From Marsupella aquatica (lineage: Eukaryota; Marchantiophyta), in contig OZ316897.1 in NCBI GenBank assembly GCA_973895155.1, positions 20,708,001 to 20,772,000 on the forward strand: 64,000 nt of DNA. Direction: 5' to 3'. Shown in pieces: positions 25,401-35,999 of the stretch. A program made the position numbers and the translations under genes. The number at the start of each line of letters is the position of its first letter. The stretch's first letter is position 1. The notes under the pieces were generated by a model. That model was not told the origin of the DNA and ran no database searches. It was given only the letters and a program-made list of their open reading frames with translations.

Positions 25401-28400
25401 TACTGATCGAGCCCATTTAACAGTCCAGTAATCCTAATACATGTACAGCTCTAAAGCTACGTATGCCGGCTTACTCCAAAAACTTGACAGCTTCATTGCT
25501 AAAGAGAAGGGAACCAAACAAAAAATTTCAAGTCCATTGACTTGCAAACTATATTCTCCAGACCTACATGCTCCAAATGCCTGCTCATAAGTCAAGTAAA
25601 CACGCCAAGGAGAGTTCAATCCGTTGATGCTCAGAGCACTGGTTAGCTTGAGAATATTTGTACTACTATGGGAATAGAAGCTCACAATACCTGAAACATA
25701 CACAAGGCCGTGCCATTGATGGAATGTCCACAGGCAGTAAGTCTTCCCCCTAACTCAGCGTGCCCAACTATTTGTAGCCCTTGGATTGCTGGTAGCGGAT
25801 CTCCATCTGTCACAACAATTGTACAGCAGTCACGAAATGGCTGGTAATTGCACGTATGAAGGAGATCACCTTTGGGCTCTAGTAGAGCTACTGATTCATC
25901 TCAGACAACGCAGGCAATCTGTGAATCAAAATTCGAACTTGCTTGCACTCGATCAAGCGATCAGAACTACATACTGAGCTAATTCAGATAGAACGCTACA
26001 ATGGCTAAATTTGCCGCCAGACGAGGGTCCGTTTAATAAAAGAAAACTCTTGTTGTGAAACCAGCGCTGTCCTGAGAATCGCACCTTCTGAGATAGTTTC
26101 TTCAGGCAAAGTGGGCATATGTGGAGAGCGTGGTGACCGAGGAGCAGGCTCTGCTCTTTCAGTCTCCTCTGACCCTCCACCAACCCCGTTGATGGAAGGC
26201 TCATCTTGCTCTGAAAATTCAGGGGGCCTCTCGAAATCTTGATTGTCGTGACTCTCCTGATTGGAAAACTGTGCTTGTGGGTAATGGTTTGCACGTGGAG
26301 ACGACTGAGCTTGCCTGTTTTGCAGAAATTGATTAGTTCACAATTGATGAATACACATACTTATTTCCCCAATATGGGTTTGCATCAGAGTTTCTCCTAT
26401 CACCAACTGATCAGCGGGAGAAAAAATCTTCGCATGCTCGTGATATTGCATGGAAGTAACGCCTCAAATTGAAACACTTCAGTGAAAAGGACTTCCGGAC
26501 AGTAGGTACTCGGCCCAAAAGAAAAACATAAATTTTCACTTCTTGACTTATTCCGCCTACCAAATCACCAACCACGCTACATGACGCTTCTGGCATTCAC
26601 TGAGAAAGGCTCCTTAAGTCCGTATGCAGGTCAATCCAACTTCAAGTACCTCCATCCAAGGATTCAATAATTACTTGCGAAATCGATGGCAATCAATAAG
26701 TAGGTCCCTTACTCTGATCCGCCAAATTGAGCGCGCTCATTTCCAGCTGCAGGAAATTGAGAGGAGCCTGAAGATGGCCATGTACTCGCTTGATGCATTG
26801 GAGATGGTGGTGATAAAGGCATTTGTGGTTGGAAGTGTTGAGGTACAATCTCGAGACCGTGTAACTTCTACCACATCGGAGGACCAAGACTCAGAAGATG
26901 AGTTACGCTTCACAAACTATCAATTATCAAGGAAACCTTGTAAACAGGTCACTTGATTGGAATATAAGCGATATCATATTCAGCAAGACCAGCTACTTCT
27001 AAAGCCAGTCAACGGTCAACCAATCAAAGGCATAGCATGTAAATCAAATCTAACCTAATATTTGTCACGTAGGTAAATGTTGTGGAACATCCCTAAACAA
27101 TAATCGGCATTCACTTACTCCATGAGGTGGAGACTGCTGAGGATACTGGCCACCATTGCGGTACTGAAGATCTGCTCGCCAATTTTGTCGAAAAAGCGCC
27201 TCTTTGTTCTTTCCCTGCATCTAAACCAGAAACATATTAATAATCACTGTATTCAGAGACAGCCTCGGTACAGAGGAAAGGTGCCGTTCCAAGCCTTCGT
27301 GCACATGGAAAGACAGACATACCTCTGAGAGATTCAATTCTGACCGCAGATGTTGTACCAGAATCTGTTCCCAAAAAACAAAATGTATTTAGAGCAAAGA
27401 CGAGGTTGGAATACAATCAGACTCATTACATGATCTTATCTGAGATTCTGGAACATGAAGCATTGCAACCTCAACCTCTTAGATATGATTCTGCGATACG
27501 GGAAGGTGAAGCCCAAGAAAAGCTCTTTGAAGAGGAACTAGGATTCCTGGACAAAATTCCAGGTAGTAAAGACACAAAAATAAATGTTAGACGGTTACTA
27601 ATATTCAATTTTCTCTACGGTATAAACTTCCCATCACAGTTTCAACATAAGACAATTAATATGCAGTTAAATGAATCACCTTAATTGCGCTAACCATTGA
27701 ATGGGCATCGGTAACTGTTGGTTGCAGATCAAACTCTGCCAGAAGTGGTAATAAATTCGATATATACACAGATCTCTCGGTGTCTGCAGCCTGAAGAAGC
27801 ATTAATTGAACTTCATCAAGTGAATTGACATACTTTAACTCTGATAAAAAGAGATTTTCATGATCTTACGCCCTTGCTATTGAGATCTCTGCAGTGTCCT
27901 TGCCGCATGTGCTTTCAAACATCCACGAGCCCACATGTGAATAGCACTAGATAGCTGGCAGCCACATCATCGGCAACATTAAAAGGCTTGCTACTATAGG
28001 TCAATGTCATACGTAGACACTCATCCTAAGAGCTCACTAAGATTGTAAAAAAAAGCCTCCCATGGTCCAGCTGTTATTAATCTCTTGCCTGAAGAGCATA
28101 AGTAAGGCGTATATTTTCTTCCAAGACTTCCTGTCGATAAGAGAGGGCCTTTGAAGCTGCATCAACAAGTCCTTGCTGTTGCTGATCGTAGGCCTGCATC
28201 CATACAATACCGGGTGAACAAGGAAAACTCACATCAAAGATTGGCCTGAGAGAACGCTTCTAGACGGAAAAGTGGATAGCAGTACTATGAACAAAAGCAG
28301 CGAATTTGGGTTGGGACAAAACTAACCAAGCGTAGCTCAGCAACACGTCGCTCCAGGATACGTTTTTCACTCTGCACCTGGGCCTCCTGTTGGGTCCACA

Positions 28401-30852
28401 AACTAGTAAGTTTATGATAGCCCAGGAAAGGAAATCCGCATGAATATACACTGGACTAGTAACAAAGTGAGGCAGTATAACAGCTTTGAAGACCCCAGTT
28501 AAGGGGACGAGTGTATAGCGCATGCCTTTATATAGGCTTCTGTGAGCCGTTTATGTAAAAGACTATTCTCCTCCTGTTGTGATATTGCAGTTCTGAGGGC
28601 CACTTCCTGGACAACAATATTTAAAATGAGCACAAGCTTGGCTTGATTAGCCTCTGGTAGACTCCCAATTTCGTAAAAGATTGGCGACAGGTGAAGGCGT
28701 TACAGACAATCAAAGACGTTGGTTAAAAAAAATCGCAACGTAAACATTGAGATTGCAATTACAGTTTAGCTAGAAACCGCACCTGCTCGTGGTATAAATT
28801 GTGGTTGTCATTCAAATCTGAGGGCTGATACATGTTGTGATTGGCATTGCCGTCTGAGGGAAGTTGAGGTAAAACCTGACCACTGCTTTGTGCCCTTGTT
28901 TCTAGTTCTGGATCCCGGCGACGGCTAAATTGACAAGCACAAATAATATTACGCTCAGTAAACACGGTCGAAAATGAAATGTATCTATATCACAAACAAG
29001 ATGTTAGGTTGTCAACGTTGGTAGATACTTACGCATGAGTTGGAGACATAGACCGCGAGGACGGTGACGAGACACCGCTACTGTTTGTGTCAACGATAGG
29101 ATGTAAGAGGGGGGGCCCGCCACGATGGTGATTTTTGGTTCCACCATTGGTCCCATTCATCGCACTACTTGAATGACTATGCTGCACTGGCAGTGGCTGG
29201 CCACGAGGCCCACCGTTTTGATATTCCTGAGGTTGTCCAGCGGTAGGATGGATGATTATTGAACTCTGCTCTTCCTGTAATCCTGGAACCGGATACCCTT
29301 CTCTATTACCACCACCCCGTGGAGTCGAAAAAAAATGCCCAGGCCTGTCAAAACCGGATCTTGGAACACCTGGCCTGGACTGATACGGATCATGTGGTTG
29401 GTCATCTGTCGGCCTTGGCACTCCTTGCTGGTCCATTTTCTACTCATGGAAATCCAAAACAATACAGACGTTACAATGCAAAGCATGTAATCAAGCCTCA
29501 GAGTAACATCTCCAAATCTCAAAATTCGTCCCACCCAAGATACCGCTATTGCCTGTGGAGTGGCAAAACTTCACAACAACTTTGAGCTTTCCTCTTACCT
29601 CCATTAAAACACAAAATATTCCACTTATTGGAAAATGTAATAAATGTGATTCCAGATAATGCATAACAACAAGCCTACAATTTCAGATATGACAGCAGGC
29701 TCCGAAGACTTGAAGTGTGGGAGAGCAAACAGACAATCGCTACAGAAAACGCCCCAGAGATAGAGATTAAGCCACATTGGGCATTCCCAGTATTAAATCT
29801 ACAATCATCGAAGAAAATTGGGATCACAAGCTGAGACTCACACTATTTTGGAGTTCCCACTCGGTGACCCTTAGAGCAGATCTCAAGTGTTCATTTTCCT
29901 CCATCTACACAGACCACGACGACTCCTGAGCTCGAGTTCATTCATGGGGCTACTCCACAGACTCACAAGTCAGATACAAGAAAAGGCTCCTATCGGAAAA
30001 GTGCAGCTCTCGGTCCAACGTGGAGAACAGATAGCATAAATGGTTCGTTGGCCTACCGACGAATGTAACATGACCGCGAAGGCCGAGTACCAAATTCTTG
30101 ACATCTATTCCATGTGGCTTTGCTCACAACAACCACATCTCCGAATGTCGATATCAGGCAACGATTTTGCCCTCGCTGCCACTGAAGTAAGCCAAAACAA
30201 AAGGGAATGGCAGGATAGTGGGGATACTTTCGCCCCAACTTACGACTCAAGTGAACTTTGGCGATTTCCAACCATCTATCCATATCGCATATCTCTTGTT
30301 CCAACTTGCCTAATCATGAACACCCCAAAACCTTTGGGTGTATTTCCGCCAAGTGGCACGGAAGATGACTGACAAGGAAGAGACAGGGACTATAGAATGG
30401 AAAAAGAAATTCAAAATAAGGAGAGCATTGCATGTTCGGAACTCTTGCCTTCGATCCTCAGTTTATTTACTTTAAACTTCAAGAGTGCAAGGGACCTCAC
30501 AATACAATACCAATGCCGGAGGGAGCTGGAAACCACGAAACCTTACTTGGTTACGGATGGCGTACTCTGCGGCCTCGATAACGTGAACAAGCTCCTTCAC
30601 CTGGCGCTGTGCCGGCATACTCAAGGCCGAATTCGGTGGAGCTTGCGCCAGTTCCAGTGCTCCCGTTTTCTCAGTCAGATCCATCTTTCCCGCAGGACTA
30701 TGATTGTTTACATTATTCGCCGCGCGTGGAGAATGGTCATTTGAAGCAGCCCTGTTAGCCCGTCTCTCGTACAAAGGCGAGCTGGGCACCGTAGACAAGC
30801 GAGGTTCATTGAAATTCCGAGGAAATTCCGGCTGCGGTGCGGCAAACGCCAT
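22417..30852 (-). CDS. coiled-coil protein with Ig-like and PH-like C-terminal regions, 22 or more exons
   Basis: Exons (minus): 30852-30547, 29904-29842, 29439-29033, 28924-28783, 28606-28526, 28386-28327, 28193-28089, 27790-27680, 27364-27323, 27214-27119, 26867-26713, 26576-26540, 26304-26085, 25806-25691, 25182-25140, 24922-24831, 24628-24580, 23992-23922, 23507-23376, 22993-22908, 22809-22764, 22470-22417. All phases agree, giving about 837 residues. Residues 1-306 are polar, Pro/Gly/Asn-rich; 307-439 form heptad-rich coiled coil (EAQVQSEKRILERRVAELRL, AYDQQQQGLVDAASKALSYR, then LLPLLAEFDLQPTV); 440-608 linker; 609-732 Ig-like (DGDPLPAIQGLQIVGHAEL, WVRHYQNGTTMYIEG, TADDCDTM); 733-837 PH-like, ending KRGRRRGGIPWFS. 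It matches a conserved plant family that I cannot name. The architecture recalls actin-binding SCAB1, which is only an analogy. Introns after exons 5 and 7 appear to start with GC. An optional exon at 30304-30257 remains unresolved. Confidence 0.8.
28088..28089 (-). promoter_or_regulatory. GC splice donor after exon 7 of the coiled-coil gene
   Basis: The exon ends LTYALQ with CTTCAG|GCAAGA, close to the known GC-AG donor consensus AG|GCAAGT. The next exon starts after CTTCTTCAG with AADTERS in phase 0. There is no GT nearby upstream, and the frame hits TAA three codons later. Confidence 0.8.
28525..28526 (-). promoter_or_regulatory. GC splice donor after exon 5 of the coiled-coil gene
   Basis: The exon ends EAYIK with AAG|GCATGC. 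Only a donor here keeps frame with the next exon, which begins EAQVQSEK; the family reads K-EAQ at this junction. Reading on gives a stop after eight more codons, and the only GT in that stretch would leave the wrong phase. Confidence 0.65.
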
Positions 30853-33390
30853 GAGCCCTTCACCCCCTTATTCTAGCTCTCTTGCTGCGGCAAATTCTGT
30901 ACCTGTTGAACCAAACCATTCGCTCCACACTATCACCTACATACCTCCCTGCTAAACTAGTATTTGCGCCCCAGCTACGTCTGCTGCTCAATCAGCTAAT
31001 CGAATCCAATCCGAGAGCGTCCTCACTTAACCAAATGCATGCCAGTAGCTCCAATTGGGACGACCACCAGCGATGGAGAAGGAATGGCTGGATAAAAAAA
31101 CCAAACCTGAGAAACAAAGCCTCTGTATCAGTAATTATAAGACCGCCCCCTCGTGCTGACGACACATTTCCCAGAGTTCTCTCAGACACTGCCAAACATT
31201 TCAAATCCCGTACTGCCAAAATCTTCCCTACTTTTGAATCTCTCGATGTGTCCGGCTGACCTCTGCACGACTAGCTCAACATCAACATGCTCCGCGAATT
31301 GGAGAACCAGCGCATGGACAATGGACAACATCAAAAAGCGTTACGGGTACGCTGCAATAAAGTCCACTTTTAACTACATCCGCAAAGAGGGGAACATTCA
31401 CGAGCGCTCTTCCGCAACAGGAGTGGTCGGAAACATTTTCATCACAGATAATATGATCCATCCCTCAGTCGGTATAAGAGTGATTAAACAAAACACACGA
31501 ACCTTCCCAACCCCTACCTCACCTTCCCCTGCCCCCCTCTGTGCGACATCCACGCCCGATACATGGCAGGGCCCGGTTGGCGTGCCCCGAAAATGAGAAA
31601 AAACACGAACCCCGCTGCAGCCATAGACGTAGAGAAGGCTGATGCGGCCTCGAGACAACTCACTTACTGAGAATCCATGCATCGAACGATATGCACACCC
31701 ACGACCGCAGAAAAGGGACCTGAACACGCACATTCCCATCATAGCTGACCAACAACTTCCTGACTTTGGACGAGCAGAACATGAAGATGCGTTCCCGAGC
31801 TAGTGAGGGCCCTAGAGAAACCATAGTTCCATCTTCCTTCCTTCCGTCTGTCTGACTGTCTGTCTGTCTGTCTGCAGGGACAAATACTGGGTGAAAGAGG
31901 CAAACAGAGGGTGCCATGCTTATTGTGGGGGGACTAATGTAGCATATGTGATAAGGGGTAATGTTTGGATGCGAGTCTCACAACGGGCTACAAGCTTGGA
32001 TCTGACTACACACCATATGCGATAACTTCTACAACAAGAGATAGCAAACCAGACAAACTTCTGAGATAGTCAATCAATGCTGACGAAATAAATGACGAAG
32101 GAAAGAAAAAGACCCCTCAGCTCCTATGTAGTTGCAATGACAAACTCCAGAAGTAGAACCGAACAGGAAATCAATCGACCCAAAGGCCACAAAACCGCTA
32201 AATCAATCACACAACAAAAGTTGCACTCCCTTCTTGGGCCGGAAACCACCGAAACAAACTAACATGCCATGCACCCATTGGCTTTCAGATCGTCAACTCA
32301 CATTTGAAGCAGTCCTGGACACCTCCACCACAATCTCGAGATGAATACACAGAACCCGTTCTACCTCTGAAGCTTTCAAGGCGTGTCATTCTTTCTATAT
32401 CAAGGGCACTGTTCGCAGTCTTACGAAAAACACTCGGAGAACCAATTTCGATGATACAGCCCCAACACAGGTTGCAGAAAGGTAGCAACAAAGACATCTT
32501 CATGTCGAAAAAACCCTAGACTCCAACAGATGACAACGCATACATTCTAGATCAAGCACTATTGTCCCGCAGACCGCAGAAAAGCCTCTCTCGAATGACC
32601 ACTTCCACTCCAGCACATACGAACGCGGGAAGCCCACCTGAACTGGGAAAAATGGGTGAACGGCACCGGGAAGTTCTCGAATCTCTCAAACAGCACTCGC
32701 TATGGTCTCCGATCGAGATCCACACCTGAGTTGCAGCCGTCTGCAACGCAGCAACGGATCCGAGTCCAGTACCGACAATCGTAGCTGGAATTGCTGCCAT
32801 CTCCAGCGACAACAACAAGAGCTCCAGCGAAATGGTAACTTCGCAACCCCTACTCCACCTCTGCTCCTCCCGAGCTCGTCTTGGCAGAATGCAAAGCCTC
32901 GTTGCTGGGCCCTGTCTCTTGCGACTACTACTGTAGTCTTTCGCTAATTAAGTTCAGCCCTTTTTAGCAATCACATTCCGCCGTGCAGCCACTGTTTTCC
33001 TCGTTCACCAACCGAGGTGGTTGCGAACTTGCGATTCCTCTGTACCATTGACGAAGGCGGATAGGCGATGGTAACCGGTACACTGAAGGGGCGAACCCAC
33101 AGGAAAACCAGTCTCCCTTCGGTTATGTATAGAGTACGAACCCATAGGAAACCAGTTTGAACCAGTCTGCCCTTCCCTTATGTATAGCCTAATCTCTTTG
33201 GTCTGAGGTTACTAGAGTAGCTTGTTTGCTGAATTTTCAGTTCAGATTTATCATGGGGGCCCAAAAATGACTCCAAATCTTTGTTCTGCGCATACTATTT
33301 TGCTCATATTATTTTGTGCATATGATTCTCCAAAATACACTGTACAATACTAAAGAGAGGCATTTGTAAGAGTTAGGCTTTTGTGACCAA
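30853..33390. other. 5' flank of the coiled-coil gene
   Basis: No gene recognised. The region nearest 30853 must hold the leader and promoter. A (GTCT)n microsatellite lies at about 31845-31876. Open frames on the minus strand near 31917-31660, 32503-32285 and 32818-32552 have some coding-like stretches and plausible splice signals, but no family could be named and no consistent exon chain built, so none is called. Confidence 0.4.
31845..31876. repeat. (GTCT)n microsatellite
   Basis: GTCTGTCTGACTGTCTGTCT continues as GTCTGTCTGCAG. It is a short tetranucleotide run with one interruption. Confidence 0.9.
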
Positions 33391-34620
33391 ACCTCTTAGT
33401 TTGGTCACGGGCCTGGTGTATAAGATATGTGTATAAGGTAATTACGGTGTATAGGGAAATATAGGTTTGGTCTGGGGTTACTAGTGTATAAGATATGTGT
33501 ATAAGGTAATTACGTATAGGGAAATATAGGTTTGGTCTGGGGTTACTAGCCTATGTATAAGGTAATGACGATGTATAGGTAATGACTGTTTGGTCTGGGG
33601 TTACTAACTTGTGTATAAGGTAATGATTGTTTGGTGTGGGGTTACTAGCCCGTGTATAAGGTAATGACGGTGTATAGGGTAATGATTGTTTGGTCTGGGT
33701 TACTAGCCTGTAACCCTATGACAAGAAAGTGAACAAATGTTGACTGGCGGCAGCCAGAAAGTTTTTCTGAGCTTTGCGGGAACAGGTTTCAGACTAGAAC
33801 CCCAACCCAAACAGTCTTTATCATAAGTAATACATGTAATGGAAAAAAGATTACCAAGTAAGACTTTCTGGGCACAGGGTTATGGAAATGGTAGCACCTA
33901 GACAGTAGTAAAGGTTACACACCAATGACCTTTCTTCCAGACATGATTTACTGGAGATCTGCCTGAGGCTGTTAATATCTCATACAAGCAGAAGGGGAGC
34001 TTGAAGAGCAAACGGGCAGTGGTAACCAGTGAGTACACTCAAGGGCAGACAGGTCTAACCCATTGAAAACCAGTCCGCCCTTCAGTTATCAGTTAGTTGG
34101 AGCCCATATTACCCCCCTCACAGCCCCTGGGTTACAAAATGTCAAACCTCCTTGTGATTCTTTGAAAAAACTATGAGTAAAGCAAAGCACTGTTGTAGGC
34201 TTTACAGGGTATAATCAAGAGAGGCATTCTTCTAGAGAGCTTGAAGCACAGGGTGAACAAAAGCCAAAAGCAGAAGAAGTTGTATCTTAGGTGAAGGGCT
34301 GACAATCACTGGAAACGGTCTAAGCAATGATATGGTACATAAGCATCAGCATGGGAGAGTGTTCCTATTCTACACACGTAAGAGACACCGTTTTAGTGAG
34401 CTTAAAGCATATGGTAGACAAGAGACAAAAGCACAAGACAATGTAGCTTGAATGAAGGCAACAATGACTAGTAGACTGAAGGGTAGACGGGCCTACCCAT
34501 AGGAAAGCAGTCCACCCTTTCATTAGCTTTCGTCCTGGTTTACAGCCCATAACCCCTTAACTAACCCCCTCCTTGTGAATCTTGAAAAAAAGTTGTGTAA
34601 AGACTCAAGGGTGGTATTAC
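33080..34620. repeat. diverged tandem segments of about 0.4-0.5 kb
   Basis: Three blocks share ACTGAAGGG, AACCCATAGGAAA-like and CAGTCCGCCCTTCAGTTA motifs, at about 33080-33190, 34020-34090 and 34480-34530. The last two are each followed by TACAGCCC/CACAGCCC, CCTCCTTGTGAAT/GATTCT and TTGAAAAAA. Between them AGAGAGCTTGAAGCA (34235) matches AGTGAGCTTAAAGCA (34395). This indicates old segmental tandem duplication. ACTGAAGGG with CCCTTCAGT also forms a short dyad in each block. Confidence 0.55.
33416..33712. repeat. minisatellite, about 5 units of 42-68 bp
   Basis: Units begin TGTATAAGGTAATGACGGTG and end TTTGGTCTGGGGTTACTAGC. Five copies of decreasing completeness follow one another. Confidence 0.85.
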
Positions 34621-34827
34621 ATGAGTTTGGGGTGGTTGTACCTCTTTTATTCTCTCAGAGGTTAAATCTGGACCATAAATTGAGTGAAAATGGCTGCAGT
34701 TGGCTTACAAAAACTCAGGGTCTAATCAAGTATGGTGTTACATGGCAAGCAGTGGGCCCAAGGAAATGTCTAAGTGCATTGTTTATTTTGTCTAGAATTT
34801 TGGACAAACTATTGTAAGTGGTTCAAA

Positions 34828-35116
34828 CCTCGGGGGGTTGACTATCAACAATCTTAGGAACCACGTGCGATCCAAAATAGGTATTTTTCATATAAATTAG
34901 CTAAATTTTTAAAAAGCGTAGGAAGCAAAAGAAGGTATTATAAACCTATGTTTGTAGAATATTCTCTAATATATACCTTTTATAAAGTAAAATAGGTCAT
35001 TTGTATTGAAAATAGAGAATATTTTTAGAATATTCCCATAATAAAATAGGTGTGTTTATATTAGGCTAGGATCGCACGTGGTACCCCAAAATATACACTA
35101 AGTTAACCCCCCGAGG
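34828..35116. mobile_element. MITE, 289 bp, with TIRs and 6-bp target-site duplication
   Basis: The left end is CCTCGGGGGGTTGACTATC and the right end is its inverse, AGTTAACCCCCCGAGG. The inverted homology extends inward, imperfectly, past a shared 14-bp ACCACGTGCGATCC. Both sides are flanked by TTCAAA (34822-34827 and 35117-35122), a 6-bp target-site duplication. The interior is AT-rich with no coding capacity. Each arm carries a CACGTG, the core of the plant G-box. A miniature inverted-repeat DNA transposon is the best reading; the superfamily is undetermined. Confidence 0.85.
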
Positions 35117-35167
35117 TTCAAACTTTTTCAAACTTTGTCTCCTTCATTCATTGAATTTTCATTTATT

Positions 35168-35300
35168 AAGGGTGGTTTTCCAAGACTTTGGGGACACTTG
35201 TGACTTTTTTTCACTAAAGCAAACTATAGTGTCACTTCTTGCTGTAAAGATGTACTCCAAACCAAAAATCTTTTCAAAAGAACTTTGATAAGTGCAAATC
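35168..35300. repeat. dispersed repeat, copy 1
   Basis: Shares GACTTTGGGGACACTTG and TTTTTTTCACTAAAGCAAAC with 52245-52380, where the words read GACGTTGGGGGCACTTG and TTTTTTTCACCAAAGCAAAC. In the minus frame both copies keep CF-EKKSQV-P-S-K, so they may be remnants of one coding mobile element. Confidence 0.6.
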
Positions 35301-35869
35301 CTTTGAATGAAGGAGTTTGGACCACCTATGGAGTTGGTCCAAAATTCTAGGCCAAGCAAGTACTCCACAGCAGTGTTTACTAGGGCTCACTCCTTGCCCA
35401 ATTTATATTGGTAGACGCCTGAATGGGGTGCCTAGTTCTCTTAAAGAAAATTGCAATTGTTTCCACTCATTTTACGGTCCAGATTTAAATCTCCGAGCCT
35501 TACAATCAAACCCCAATTTCTAACCAAATTGCAAACTTGAGCCAAATAAATCAAGGAAGTGTGGAGATGGGAATGAAACTGGGAATCATGGGAAAGTAGA
35601 AATTGGATGGGGATTGGGATTGCAAGTATCAAAATTGGAAGGTGAGCCAGAATGGGCTAGCAGAATCAAATTGAATACAACAGACAAGAGAAGCAAAACT
35701 GTGAGAAAGGGCATATTGTTGCAGTTGATTTCATTGCCCCTAGTGTCCTTGTGCTGCACCCCCTGTATACTTGGTGTACAACATAATAAAGTCACTTGCT
35801 TTTAAGTTTAAAAACATATATGGTCCCTAAGATCTAGAGATATGAATGGGACCTTTTTGTTAGTCAAAG

Positions 35870-35905
35870 CCTCACATCAAATTATAACATAAATTTGATG
35901 TGAGG
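35870..35905. repeat. perfect 14-bp inverted repeat (hairpin)
   Basis: CCTCACATCAAATT and AATTTGATGTGAGG are perfect inverse copies separated by an 8-bp loop, ATAACATA. No gene adjoins it. It could be a small foldback relic. Confidence 0.9.
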
Positions 35906-35999
35906 TTCACGTTGGATCTTACCCTGGCTGGGGCTTGGGTGGTATCTTTGGCATACAAAGTCAGTACAATGCATGCAGCCTGGCTGAGGGGTTAGCACG

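Noticed and set aside
31153-32947. Possible extra minus-strand gene upstream of the coiled-coil gene
   Set aside because: Individual stretches look coding-like but no chain of exons in consistent phase or known family could be built.
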